Virus record (IMG/VR): IMGVR_UViG_3300030110_004856 | Span: 17,585 to 81,584 of that record | Source of the DNA: a virus | Direction: 5' to 3' (one strand) | Length of the DNA: 64,000 bases | In this document: in pieces, positions 39,241 to 47,669 of the stretch | Layout: each line of letters starts with the position of its first letter | How positions within the stretch are numbered: position 1 is the stretch's first letter | Notes under the pieces: model-generated | What the model was told of the DNA's origin: nothing | Databases searched by the model: none | The model's input: the letters and a program-made list of their open reading frames with translations, nothing else | Position numbers and translations under genes: made by a program

Positions 39241-41979
39241 ATGAAATTCTCATGCTCCGTCAACACTGTAGTCGCAAACTATGTCGACAATGAGACAGGT
39301 AAGATTCTACAGGGAGGCAACTTCCAGGCGTTCAATGAGAACTGGGAAGCTGTAGAAGTCGACTCTTTTGAGATTTCAGAATACGTTGCTCTAAAAGCTG
39401 GTCTTTGTGCGTGGCAATTACAAGATGGTAAGAGAGAGTCAAAGAACACAGGGCTAATACAAGCCGGTCTTATTATCGTTGACATCGATAATCAGGCAGA
39501 CAAAAAAGGACCTAATGGAGAGAAAATTCAGCAGCAAGAACTTACATATGCTGAAGCTCTCGATTTACCTGTATGCCAGAAGTATCTCAGCTTTGCTTAT
39601 GACTCACCTTCTGGGACAGAGAACTGGCCAAGATTCAGACTCGTCTTCGGTTTAGAAAAACAAATCCGAGACCCCAAGTTCTACCAGTGGTTCTCAAAAA
39701 CAATTGGTAAGCAAATTCCTGGATCAGACTTCAGAGCTTTTTCAGTTCCTCACCTGTTCTACGGAGCCCACGGGGTTGAAGGGATCCTAACAGTCACAGA
39801 CAAATTCATACCTTCTGCTGTCATCGACGAGGCTTATAAAAAATACGCTGCTATAGCACAAGAAGAGGAGCAGGAAGACGATAGTGACGGTCACACAATT
39901 CTTTCTAGAAACAACACCAGCCCTGACGGTCTCGATCTAACGAAGCTCTGCTCTCAGTTAGTGAGAAACGTCCTTGAAGGAAACGAGGTCGACGACCGTA
40001 GCGCCACCATGGCCAACGTGTTCAAGGAACTCATAGGTTGGTGCAACTGGCTTGATAAGCATAGTTTGTCAAGCAGTGTATCTGGGTTGACAGTTGCGCA
40101 AGAAGCGTTTTACAATATCTACAGCTACCCACACGACCTCGACGGTAAGTTTCGTCGGATCCTCGATTCGATTCGAAACGCACCTGACCTTCTACCAGCG
40201 ATCTCCTTGGCTTCCGAGTTGGGAGTCGTAGCTTGCTGGAAAAAGGTAGCTCTCCTCGACCACGCTCTGTTCGAGAAGCTTGCTCCTAAAGAAGACCAGC
40301 AAAAACTCGCCGAAAGGCGACCTGGGCCTTCTAACAACATCCTCTCTCTAGACGACTACGTCCTAGAGAACACATCAAAACCTATGACAAGCATCAAAGA
40401 ACCCACTCAGAAGATCGACCTGCCGGACGCAGGTGGCGACAAAGCAGCATTTGCTGAGAACGATGTAGCCAATGCAATCAGCAACACCTTTGGTCATAAC
40501 TTTGTGTATGACAGTGTCCAAGACCGCTTCTACACCTATGACGAAGAGATGGGTGTGTGGTACTCCATGGACGAGCAGCACATCAAACAGAAAATCTGTT
40601 CTGCTCTGGATACCTTTGTTAAAGCGACTCTGATTGCCAAATACACTGCTACCACTATTGACTCGATTTTTAAAATCCTTAAAGGCAAGTTCTTGAAGTC
40701 TCTAGACAACGGACGCAAGTCCATCTGGAGCACAGCTCAAGGTTATATCCCTTTCAAGAACGGTGTCTATGACACCAAAGCAATGAAGTTCCAGGAAGGA
40801 CTTCATAAAGACTTGTTTATCCGAGCAAAACTAGGGTTTGATTATGACGCTCAGGCTACTTGCCCTCAGTTTCTTAACTGGCTTGAGACATCTCTTCGGA
40901 AAAAGCAGTCTGTATTGATTCAAGCTTACGCTCGTGCCCTGCTGACTGGGTACACTTCCGGCGAACGTTTCCTGCACTTAGTTGGTCCTGGTGGTACTGG
41001 TAAGTCAACGATGCAGCAATTGATGATTGCTCTTGCTGGCTTTACTTCCACCCACACGTCGTCCTTGGAGATTATCGAAACCAACAAGTTCGAAACGTAC
41101 AACTTGATGGGAAAGAAACTGCTCCTGCTCACTGACGAGTCCAACTACAACAAACGTATGGACGTTCTAAAGAAACTTACTTCGGCGTCTGACACCCTTC
41201 GTGCTGAGCGCAAGTACGGCAAAGAAACCATCAGCTTTAAACCTGAACTGTTGGTGTGTATTGCATCTAATGAGCACATCTCTTCTAACGACTCCAGCTC
41301 TGGTCTTGAACGTCGTCGCTTGACCATCGTTATGGACAAAGTAGTCCCTGCGAGCAGCAGACGCCAGCTTCTAGATGTCTACGAAGATCGTATTGAGGGT
41401 GCTTTTGTGCCTGAGATGAGCGGCATCGTGGCGTGGGCATTGTCGATGAGTTTTGACAAAATGCGCGATGTGCTTTCGAATCCCGTTAAGCATGTGCCTT
41501 CGCTCGCTGTCAGTAACCTCGAAGCACTGAAGATCAACAACCCTTACGTGTCGTGGCTTGATGAGTGTTGTCTCTACTCCCCCAATACAACCACTCCGAT
41601 TGGTAAAGGTGCTTTCAAAGCTTCAGCAGACGAGCAGGAGAGAGGACTAATCGTCAAAGATGCATACAGTGAACTATATGCAAGCTACGTGCAGTACTCA
41701 CGTGCATGTCAATACAGACCTTGCAATAAGCCAAACTTTACGGGACGTATAAAGGAGACTTTGCAAAATATCCTTAAACTCCCAGCTTGTGGCAATATAG
41801 TGCAGAAGAATGGAGGCTTTGCCGTCCAAGGTTTACGACTCAAAAAGTATGACGTAACATCCGATCGAGCTTCTGTAGGTGACACAAGGCTTCCCACGCC
41901 TGTCGAGTTTGCGGAAGACCCTGATTTCAACAAGTGGGACAAAGCATTTAAAAAGCATGATTCAGTTCAAAGCAGTTGA
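39241..41979 (+). CDS. Primase-helicase, D5-like
   Basis: 912 residues. The N-terminal part has IIVDIDN (D81, D83) and SPSGTENWPRFRLVFGLE, like archaeo-eukaryotic primase and DUF5906-type domains. The C-terminal helicase has GPGGTGKST (582-590), KLLLLTDES, and LERRRLTIVMDK as SF3 features. It would unwind DNA and make primers for Pol A. An 84-bp gap separates it from the nuclease. Confidence 0.87.
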   Translation: MKFSCSVNTVVANYVDNETGKILQGGNFQAFNENWEAVEVDSFEISEYVALKAGLCAWQLQDGKRESKNTGLIQAGLIIVDIDNQADKKGPNGEKIQQQELTYAEALDLPVCQKYLSFAYDSPSGTENWPRFRLVFGLEKQIRDPKFYQWFSKTIGKQIPGSDFRAFSVPHLFYGAHGVEGILTVTDKFIPSAVIDEAYKKYAAIAQEEEQEDDSDGHTILSRNNTSPDGLDLTKLCSQLVRNVLEGNEVDDRSATMANVFKELIGWCNWLDKHSLSSSVSGLTVAQEAFYNIYSYPHDLDGKFRRILDSIRNAPDLLPAISLASELGVVACWKKVALLDHALFEKLAPKEDQQKLAERRPGPSNNILSLDDYVLENTSKPMTSIKEPTQKIDLPDAGGDKAAFAENDVANAISNTFGHNFVYDSVQDRFYTYDEEMGVWYSMDEQHIKQKICSALDTFVKATLIAKYTATTIDSIFKILKGKFLKSLDNGRKSIWSTAQGYIPFKNGVYDTKAMKFQEGLHKDLFIRAKLGFDYDAQATCPQFLNWLETSLRKKQSVLIQAYARALLTGYTSGERFLHLVGPGGTGKSTMQQLMIALAGFTSTHTSSLEIIETNKFETYNLMGKKLLLLTDESNYNKRMDVLKKLTSASDTLRAERKYGKETISFKPELLVCIASNEHISSNDSSSGLERRRLTIVMDKVVPASSRRQLLDVYEDRIEGAFVPEMSGIVAWALSMSFDKMRDVLSNPVKHVPSLAVSNLEALKINNPYVSWLDECCLYSPNTTTPIGKGAFKASADEQERGLIVKDAYSELYASYVQYSRACQYRPCNKPNFTGRIKETLQNILKLPACGNIVQKNGGFAVQGLRLKKYDVTSDRASVGDTRLPTPVEFAEDPDFNKWDKAFKKHDSVQSS

Positions 41980-42529
41980 CGTAGCTCTAATCATCGGAGG
42001 TGCAATCGGAGTTGCCACCACCATGGTTAATCCTGTTTATACCGGAGCCTCTCTCGCGTTTATGGGAGGACTACTTGGGGGTGCTTCTCTCCAAGAGCAA
42101 CGATCTGTCAAGAAGGAAAAAACGGATAAGGAAGCTGAGAGAGTAGGAGTAACCTTCGCCACTCTCTACGACAAAAACCGAGGGCTAGTAGATCCGGTTG
42201 AGCTTTCCTTCTTGGCTAACTGTCCTCTTAACCATGCTCACGATTTTTTAAACGTCATTGCTGAAGAGTCAAATGGACAAAAAATCGCTACTAAACAGGG
42301 AGTTGGAGTGGTGTTCAACTTTCCCCACGCTCAAAATGCCTTAGACGATCTTTCTAAAAACGCATCAAACTGGGCTCAAGCACAGACCAAACAACTGCAG
42401 CAAGACTTGGATCAGCACAAAAGAGCGATCCAAATGATTCAGGCTCAGCAAGCAGCGGCTGCAATGCAACCAAAACCGACAGAACTCGAAAAGCCCGACC
42501 CTTGGAACGGAGTAGCACCTGGGCTCTAA
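41957..42529 (+). CDS. Unknown membrane-anchored protein (190 aa)
   Basis: 190 residues from the ATG at 41957, inside the end of the primase-helicase frame. Two hydrophobic segments (VALIIGGAIGVATTM and GASLAFMGGLLGGAS) span about residues 8-45. The rest is helical with a possible winged-helix part and ends in a Gln/Ala-rich coiled coil (AQTKQLQQDLDQHKRAIQMI). A longer frame from 41879 lacks protein-like sequence at its start. Last gene of the rightward run. Confidence 0.55.
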   Translation: MIQFKAVDVALIIGGAIGVATTMVNPVYTGASLAFMGGLLGGASLQEQRSVKKEKTDKEAERVGVTFATLYDKNRGLVDPVELSFLANCPLNHAHDFLNVIAEESNGQKIATKQGVGVVFNFPHAQNALDDLSKNASNWAQAQTKQLQQDLDQHKRAIQMIQAQQAAAAMQPKPTELEKPDPWNGVAPGL

Positions 42530-42820
42530 TCAGTAACGAAACTCGTAGCTGTAAGGTCCAGTTTTTTCTCTCTCGACAATCTGGTCTACACCCATATCAT
42601 ATCCAGGGTACATCTGTAACCCACCACGGTCGTATTCCATGTTTCTGCGCAGCTCTAGAGTCCTAGCTCGCTGAGGTGACAGTGAGTATGGGTCTCCCAT
42701 AAAGTCAACTACTGCCTCTCCATACCTTGGGTCACCAACTGGATAGGTTGGGTTAACGTATCCCTCTTTGACTAGGTTTTTCTCAGCAATAAAATTCTCT
42801 AGAAAATCGAGAATGTTCAC
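42530..42820 (-). CDS. Unknown protein (96 aa)
   Basis: 96 residues, Tyr/Pro/Arg/Gly-rich (DPYSLSPQRARTLELRRNME), beginning MNILDFLENFIAEKNLVKEG. The composition is similar to the protein at 14326. It ends directly against the stop of the convergent gene at 42529, so the two transcripts meet here. Confidence 0.5.
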   Translation of the reverse strand: MNILDFLENFIAEKNLVKEGYVNPTYPVGDPRYGEAVVDFMGDPYSLSPQRARTLELRRNMEYDRGGLQMYPGYDMGVDQIVEREKTGPYSYEFRY

Positions 42821-42874
42821 AACGTCAGAGCATTTATTTAATTCTATAGTAACTACACACGACTAGATATTCTG

Positions 42875-43042
42875 ATGCTGCGAATCAGAATGGCAGGTGG
42901 AGTTAGGCTCCCCGACAAGATGGATCCTCGGTTACTCAAAGCAGCCGAGGAAGCTATACCTAGTAGTCCCAACGTCACAATGTACGAAGGGATTTCCAAC
43001 CTCGTAGGCTTGACTCCTCGACTTCCATCAACGCTTCAGTAA
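42875..43042 (+). CDS. Possible small protein (55 aa)
   Basis: ATG at 42875 to TAA at 43042, 55 residues (MLRIRMAGGVRLPDKMDPRL...), overlapping the 3' end of thyX antisense by 68 bp. A helical middle (LLKAAEEAIPSS) and the fill of the gap favour a gene. There is no clear ribosome-binding site, so confidence is low. Confidence 0.3.
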   Translation: MLRIRMAGGVRLPDKMDPRLLKAAEEAIPSSPNVTMYEGISNLVGLTPRLPSTLQ

Positions 43043-43664
43043 TTGTCGGCAGGAGCTTTTGTAGCTGTCTCCCAATAGAAAGAGCAATTTTTCTATGTTC
43101 CAGCTGAGTATCACCCTGGCCACGCAAGCCAACGTAATGCACAAAAGTGCGAATGGGGGCAGCCATGTGGAGTCTGCTCGGCGTGTACAACGGGAGGATA
43201 TTTCGAGCACACTCACGGGCAACACCTGCATCGAGCATATCTTCGTACAGGTTTCGCGCAGTTTTATCTAGCAGTTGGATCTGTTTACGAAACTGAGTTT
43301 GAATCTCGTATGGGATTTCTACTGAACTGCTTTGACGATTGGAGGTTGCTTGCTGACGAATAGAAAAGTCAGTCGCATCGATCTCTAGCTCCTCTAATAC
43401 TTCCCACGGGTTCGAGTACCGCTGAGAAAGTTCCTGAAAATTAGCTGTCTTATGACGAAGGATCTGTGGGGAGATCGCCCTGGTGGTCAGGATCTCGAAG
43501 CTGGCACTGGCTTGCTCGAACACCGACCAATGACCGTGCTTGATGCAAAAACTAATTAGCTTTTTAAACTCAGCTCGATCAGGGTTTTTCGTCGACACCC
43601 TTGCATGACGAGCAATAACTTCCTCAGCACGAGGAGTAATCCAATCGAGTTCAGCAGTATGCAC
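42975..43664 (-). CDS. thyX: Flavin-dependent thymidylate synthase
   Basis: 229 residues. ThyX makes dTMP from dUMP using FAD and NADPH. RHKTANFQELSQRYS (residues 70-84) is the ThyX signature in the cyanophage-type variant with QE in place of the usual NE. EFKKLISFCIKHGHWSVFEQ and ISPQILR are typical N-terminal elements, and RLHMAAPIRTFVHYVGLRGQ is the C-terminal region with the FAD-binding R. It pairs functionally with the dCTP deaminase. 29 nt separate it from the small gene upstream. Confidence 0.93.
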   Translation of the reverse strand: MHTAELDWITPRAEEVIARHARVSTKNPDRAEFKKLISFCIKHGHWSVFEQASASFEILTTRAISPQILRHKTANFQELSQRYSNPWEVLEELEIDATDFSIRQQATSNRQSSSVEIPYEIQTQFRKQIQLLDKTARNLYEDMLDAGVARECARNILPLYTPSRLHMAAPIRTFVHYVGLRGQGDTQLEHRKIALSIGRQLQKLLPTITEALMEVEESSLRGWKSLRTL

Positions 43665-43693
43665 TTAGCGCCAAGATAATGGCACTCAGCATA

Positions 43694-43852
43694 CTAGGTC
43701 CGTGGAAAAGCTTCCTGATACCGGAGTCTTTTTGTGATCTCACTTGGGTTGGAGACCATACGAATCACTTCGGAAGGTCCCAGCCCGATCTGCATTCCTG
43801 CCATGCGAACGCCAGAACCTGGCATTTGCTCACTGCGGAGACGACTATTCAC
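43694..43852 (-). CDS. Small protein with EQMPG motif (52 aa)
   Basis: GTG at 43852 to TAG at 43694, 52 residues. A strong GAGGAG lies seven bases before the GTG. SEQMPGSGVRMAGMQ resembles the Gly/Met-rich protein at 15193 (EQMPGMRMAGAR), suggesting a small paralogue. It overlaps the upstream gene end by 8 nt. Confidence 0.5.
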   Translation of the reverse strand: MNSRLRSEQMPGSGVRMAGMQIGLGPSEVIRMVSNPSEITKRLRYQEAFPRT

Positions 43853-44366
43853 CTTTTTTCTCCTCAGGAACCGCGCCTGGCATGTAGAGATTGTCAGGCA
43901 TGTTGTAGTTAATCAATGGATATGTAGAAGGATTCTGATCGTTAAAGAAGTTCTGCTGAGGTACAGAAGTAGCCATAGCAACCTCTTGACGCAGAGCAGG
44001 ATTCAAATTATTAGCTTCTGCAATCAGATACTGTTGGTGACTCAAGTCAGCCGCTTTTCCAGGCATAATCATCTTGCCTGCTTGGTTGTACCCTGCAACG
44101 CCCACGGGCTCTTGACTTGGCATAATGTTGCCCAGCTGGTAGTTAGTAGTCCCTACTGCTGGGCGCTGGTACTTTCCCGTGTCTACCTCGTACTGAGTAA
44201 TAACACGATTAATGTTGTCCAAACCTCGCAAGCCTGTGACGGCTGTATTAGAGGAGTGGTACATGGCAGGCGGAGGAGGTAACTGTGTAGTTACAGCTGC
44301 CATCCCTCCTAAAGGAGTCATCTTTGGCAGTGGTCCGTTCCCGCCTGGGCGTTGTAGATAAGCCAT
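43845..44366 (-). CDS. Unknown Pro/Gln/Asn-rich protein (173 aa)
   Basis: 173 residues, low in charge, Pro/Gly/Asn/Tyr/Gln-rich, beginning MAYLQRPGGNGPLPKMTPLG. No motif is recognised. It resembles small virion proteins at 9796 and 14326 in composition. It is upstream of thyX in a leftward operon. Confidence 0.55.
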   Translation of the reverse strand: MAYLQRPGGNGPLPKMTPLGGMAAVTTQLPPPPAMYHSSNTAVTGLRGLDNINRVITQYEVDTGKYQRPAVGTTNYQLGNIMPSQEPVGVAGYNQAGKMIMPGKAADLSHQQYLIAEANNLNPALRQEVAMATSVPQQNFFNDQNPSTYPLINYNMPDNLYMPGAVPEEKKGE

Positions 44367-44374
44367 GACTTACT

Positions 44375-44617
44375 TTAACTCCTTTTAGGTTGTTTTTTAA
44401 GGTTGGTTTTAGCGGCGACTACCCGAAGATTTTTAGAGCTGTTGTTCTCCGCGTTGTAGTCCTTGTGATCAACGTGCTTTCCGTCGTGTTTACGTACTCG
44501 ACCACTCTTCTCAAGATGTCGACGTGCCTTATTACGAGCTGCACGACGCTTTCTTTGCTCTGGAGTGCCATGGTACGAATCGTATTCTTTTCTATAATCG
44601 CGGTCAGATCTACTCAA
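44375..44617 (-). CDS. HNH-fold small basic protein
   Basis: 80 residues. The pattern RDYRKEYDSYHGTPEQRKRR, then GKHVDHKDYNAENNSSKNLR, is a short HNH-type fold (H-D-H, N, with N-NLRVV). Such proteins are common in phage genomes and may be small nucleases or packaging factors. It ends 8 nt before the next start. No second Cys pair is present. Confidence 0.65.
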   Translation of the reverse strand: MSRSDRDYRKEYDSYHGTPEQRKRRAARNKARRHLEKSGRVRKHDGKHVDHKDYNAENNSSKNLRVVAAKTNLKKQPKRS

Positions 44618-44641
44618 CGTGCGATTATTAACGCTACCTAA

Positions 44642-44830
44642 TTATACTCGGTCCGCAAAGAATGCCTCACGTGCTTCTCTCCCAAAGCCCTCATTTTCTT
44701 TGTCCCATTCTGCCCACAGCCCGGTCAACAGACCGTTAGTGCGACCACTGCGCTCATAGAGAAACTGCATGAACTCAGCTTTCTGGTTTTCCAGAGGACA
44801 ATCCCAGTCCTTGAGGTAGTCGGTATTCAT
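44642..44830 (-). CDS. Unknown small acidic protein (62 aa)
   Basis: 62 residues (MNTDYLKDWDCPLENQKAEF...), acidic and helical, lying between the HNH protein and the endolysin. It is 24 nt from each neighbour. Unknown function. Confidence 0.5.
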   Translation of the reverse strand: MNTDYLKDWDCPLENQKAEFMQFLYERSGRTNGLLTGLWAEWDKENEGFGREAREAFFADRV

Positions 44831-44854
44831 GGCATCAAAGTGAAGGGACTCACT

Positions 44855-46090
44855 CTAGGGGTGTTCTGCCACAATGCCCCATCCGTCATGGGCAGATGAA
44901 ATAGTCCATCTCTTTCCGAGTTTTTCTTTGTTGTACAGCTGGTTGGCACCATTCGCAGAAAGGTAAACCCCTGTGTCCAGATCGAGGGATCCGAATGGGT
45001 CGTGGCAGATAATATTCTTTCCGTCCGGGCTAATTCCTTTTGCAAGGATCCAGTGCCCTCCTCCACTGGGGGAATCCAACAAGCCTCTATGCAGAATCCC
45101 AAGGGGGCAAGGAATAGAGTTGCGCAGCAAGTTCTCGACATCCTCCCAACCCATGTCCTGCCTGAACTCGGCTTCAACTCCATAAGAAGAGAGTGCTTTA
45201 ACTTGCACCCACGCTTCTGTAGTGTCTCCAATCGAGAAAACAGTTTTGATGTAATCATCGTCATTACTAATTATTCCTGGTTTTAAGTAGTTCAATAACA
45301 TCGCACAAGAAGAAGAATAACAGGTGCGATCAGAGTCCCTGTAATTATCTCGCTGTGAATAGTATTTAACATCCAGATCTATACCAGATCCCTTGTTCTG
45401 TGTGACTGCACCGGGTGGAACATCATTAATTACCTTCCAATGTTCGCCCCAGATATACCAATTCTTTTGGTCAGCAGTTAGACGCACTCGTTGGTGAGTT
45501 TTACCAGCAAACATCGTCAACTCATTCCACTCCCACGCAGATCCTTTAGGTACGAAGACTTTCTCTTCGGGCAGCAAAGAGGAAGAGTCAGCCATTCTCT
45601 TCTTTAGATACGTATCTTGCTTGGCATAAATGGACTGCCCCAACTTCGGATGTTTAATCTTTTCAAGAAAAAGATCTTTCTCAGCTTGACGACGTGTCAC
45701 TAAACCAGGGAGTGGTTGCCCGTCGGCTCCCTTCACCCATCGACCGAACTGCTCAGCAACTACTTTCTTATCCTGCCCTTCGTTCAACAAACGACGAAGA
45801 GTGGAGTCTTTATATGCACCACAGCCTACGTTAAAAGCAAAGGATACGAGTGCATCAAACTCGTTTTGATTAACTTTTACGTTTGTGTATGTCGAAACAC
45901 ATTGCTCAAAACTTTCTACATCGTGCTTAAGGAACTCATCTGCTTGCTCCTCAGTAATAGTCATCCCTAGTTTGACACCATGAGTATGCCCATACCCCAC
46001 AGTGGCGACTGAACTGGGGCACATATAGCTCTCAAGTCTTAACCCTTCAAACTTCTTAATTACGGCTAGTCCGTTGTCAGAGATTTTCAC
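44855..46090 (-). CDS. Endolysin: GH24 lysozyme domain plus C39-like peptidase domain
   Basis: 411 residues. Residues 1-150 are a T4-type GH24 lysozyme with catalytic E15, C24 and T30 spaced E-x8-C-x5-T (EGLRLESYMCPSSVAT). Residues about 235-411 resemble C39/papain-like peptidases: C257 or C262 in DRTCYSSSCAM, H346 in SGGGHWIL and D364 in CHDPFGS. The linker has an SH3-like part (VFVPKGSAWEWNE). GH24 cuts glycan strands; the peptidase would cut cross-bridges. There is no signal peptide, so export needs a holin; the membrane-protein gene just upstream fits. Confidence 0.88.
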   Translation of the reverse strand: MKISDNGLAVIKKFEGLRLESYMCPSSVATVGYGHTHGVKLGMTITEEQADEFLKHDVESFEQCVSTYTNVKVNQNEFDALVSFAFNVGCGAYKDSTLRRLLNEGQDKKVVAEQFGRWVKGADGQPLPGLVTRRQAEKDLFLEKIKHPKLGQSIYAKQDTYLKKRMADSSSLLPEEKVFVPKGSAWEWNELTMFAGKTHQRVRLTADQKNWYIWGEHWKVINDVPPGAVTQNKGSGIDLDVKYYSQRDNYRDSDRTCYSSSCAMLLNYLKPGIISNDDDYIKTVFSIGDTTEAWVQVKALSSYGVEAEFRQDMGWEDVENLLRNSIPCPLGILHRGLLDSPSGGGHWILAKGISPDGKNIICHDPFGSLDLDTGVYLSANGANQLYNKEKLGKRWTISSAHDGWGIVAEHP

Positions 46091-46099
46091 AACACTGCA

Positions 46100-46468
46100 T
46101 CAGCGTGATCTTATTTTGACAATCAGTGAATCAAAAAGCAACGCAAATGCAGACGCTGCAATACCCATGAGTAACGACTGAGCAGGGTAAACAGAGTCCT
46201 GCAGAGCAAGACTAACAAGACCAGAGCAGGTCGTAAGAACGAACAGCAAAAATAACGAAGTCAGTAATGTCATCCTGCTAATCAGGAGACAAGTTAAAGA
46301 AAAAGCAATTGCTGCGGGTGCAGCAACCATATAAGCAATTTTCACCACAGGTGATGAAAGTTTGGTTATGGTCCCCTCGGACAAAACGAGCAGAGAACCT
46401 AACCAAATTTCGAAAAAGGTTCGGGGGAACATGTTAATTGCCCGAACCATCCCGTAGGATCTAGACAC
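46100..46468 (-). CDS. Multi-pass membrane protein, candidate holin
   Basis: 122 residues with three to four hydrophobic segments (for example WLGSLLVLSEGTITK, KIAYMVAAPAAIAFSLTCLL, LTSLFLLFVLTTCSGLVSLA, LLMGIAASAFALLFDSLIV) and a basic C-terminus. It ends 9 nt before the endolysin start, the usual holin position. Identification is by topology and position only. Confidence 0.55.
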   Translation of the reverse strand: MSRSYGMVRAINMFPRTFFEIWLGSLLVLSEGTITKLSSPVVKIAYMVAAPAAIAFSLTCLLISRMTLLTSLFLLFVLTTCSGLVSLALQDSVYPAQSLLMGIAASAFALLFDSLIVKIRSR

Positions 46469-46519
46469 AGTTGCTGAATAAAAGCTGAACGTATATTAGC
46501 TCCGTTCACCTCTTAAAAC

Positions 46520-46921
46520 TTATGCAGCTGTGTAGGTAACCCTATAAACACAAGGAGAACGATCTTTTTTCTCTACGTAGAGGTAGTTCTCGATAGAAGC
46601 ACCTACTGAGAAAGTAAAAGAAACATCCTGGCGATTAGAAATTTTAGGAGCAGTGACTTCGCCCATTACAGTGCCGTCGGTACCGCTGCGGATAAAGATT
46701 CGACCCACAGCGTGAGAGCCTGCTTGTAAAGTGACCGTACCTGTCCCTGTTGCAGAAGAGGTAACAGCGAAAAGATCAGCTCTTGGCTCAGAACCCTCAG
46801 TCGTATCTTCAGTGATGGAGTTGACAGTGATGTTTCCCCCATCCTCAGTCCGATACTGCCTAAAGCGAGTAATTCCTGCGGGGTTGGCACCAAGCTCTCG
46901 ATTAAAAGTGAATTGAGCCAC
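46520..46921 (-). CDS. Putative beta-rich virion protein (133 aa)
   Basis: 133 residues, Thr/Ser/Gly/Val-rich (SSATGTGTVTLQAGSHAVGR), beginning MAQFTFNRELGANPAGITRF. The pattern suggests a beta-sandwich, as in decoration or tail proteins. It starts the leftward lysis group. No family is recognised. Confidence 0.55.
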   Translation of the reverse strand: MAQFTFNRELGANPAGITRFRQYRTEDGGNITVNSITEDTTEGSEPRADLFAVTSSATGTGTVTLQAGSHAVGRIFIRSGTDGTVMGEVTAPKISNRQDVSFTFSVGASIENYLYVEKKDRSPCVYRVTYTAA

Positions 46922-47019
46922 GGCTGATAAATACTTCGATGTTTATAGTCTACCGCTTTTGGATTAATTTAATAACTAACAATTTACTGACACTCTAGAA
47001 TACGATAGAGTACTTTCCA

Positions 47020-47349
47020 ATGCGACTAATGGCTTACTCTCGCAAGAACGCTCTCATTTATCAACTCACTGAGTTTATAGAAAAATTTATGCCAGGCTTT
47101 ATTCACCGAGTGTGGGTCGAAAAAATTAGGGAATACTGCCACGAAGACTGGGCAGACTGGCGTACTGAACTGGTGATGAAAGATTTAGATAAACGCATCG
47201 AAGATCTTCACGCTCTATGGAAGATAGAGGAAGACGAAAAAAACCAACCCTTTTACAGCGAAACACCTTCAGATGGATCAGAAGCACAAAAACTTTTAGG
47301 TGGCGAAATGCGTCTTACTTCGCCTTGGACTTCCGAGCGCGAGCCTTAG
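47020..47349 (+). CDS. Unknown protein (109 aa)
   Basis: 109 residues, plus strand, alone among leftward genes. The first half is aromatic and helical (LTEFIEKFMPGFIHRVWVEK, EDWADWRTELVMKDLDKRIE), the second acidic. An ATG at 47029 is an alternative start. Its end overlaps the convergent small gene by 35 nt. Unknown function. Confidence 0.5.
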   Translation: MRLMAYSRKNALIYQLTEFIEKFMPGFIHRVWVEKIREYCHEDWADWRTELVMKDLDKRIEDLHALWKIEEDEKNQPFYSETPSDGSEAQKLLGGEMRLTSPWTSEREP

Positions 47350-47461
47350 ATTTAGCTGAAGCAGCTTTACCAGACTTAACGCAATTGGGGACCATTCGGT
47401 CTCCTTTTTTCTTCATTCCTTCTTGGACGTAACCGTCCCAACAGGTTCCTTGCTTAGCCAT
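47315..47461 (-). CDS. Small Lys-rich protein with CWxGYxxxGMKKKG...VPNC motif (48 aa)
   Basis: ATG at 47461 to TAA at 47315, 48 residues. GTCWDGYVQEGMKKKGDRMV, then PNCVK, is a motif I know from many cyanophages. The C-terminus is Lys/Ala/Ser/Arg. Two Cys could bind metal. Function unknown. Confidence 0.65.
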   Translation of the reverse strand: MAKQGTCWDGYVQEGMKKKGDRMVPNCVKSGKAASAKSKARARKSKAK

Positions 47462-47669
47462 TGTTTTTAGATGCTTTGTATGCACGAGCTTTTTTGCCAG
47501 CTCGTTTAGCTTTTTCAGTGTTGGCTACGTGAGTGTTTACTGGTTTACCTCGTGTAGCCGCCTTCTTTTTTTCATCAGTAGCTTTCCTTTCCTCAGCAGA
47601 CATTGAGGCCCACGCTGATTTGGGCAGGTAACGCTCAGTGCGTCCTTTTTCTCTTGCTTTATCGGCCAT
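47454..47669 (-). CDS. Small basic protein (71 aa)
   Basis: 71 residues from the ATG at 47669 (MADKAREKGRTERYLPKSAW...). Lys/Ala/Arg/Glu-rich with WASMSAEERKATDEKKKAAT, resembling small DUF-type cyanophage proteins. GGGAGG lies just upstream but close. A longer frame from 47699 adds an unlikely segment read through the upstream gene. It overlaps both neighbours by 8-11 nt. Confidence 0.55.
   Translation of the reverse strand: MADKAREKGRTERYLPKSAWASMSAEERKATDEKKKAATRGKPVNTHVANTEKAKRAGKKARAYKASKNNG

Noticed and set aside
43734-44282. 182-codon plus-strand frame
   Set aside because: Antisense to the Pro/Gln-rich gene at 43845, which has operon context and a better composition.
44827-45264. 145-codon minus frame inside the endolysin
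   Set aside because: Out of frame with an endolysin that has full motif support.
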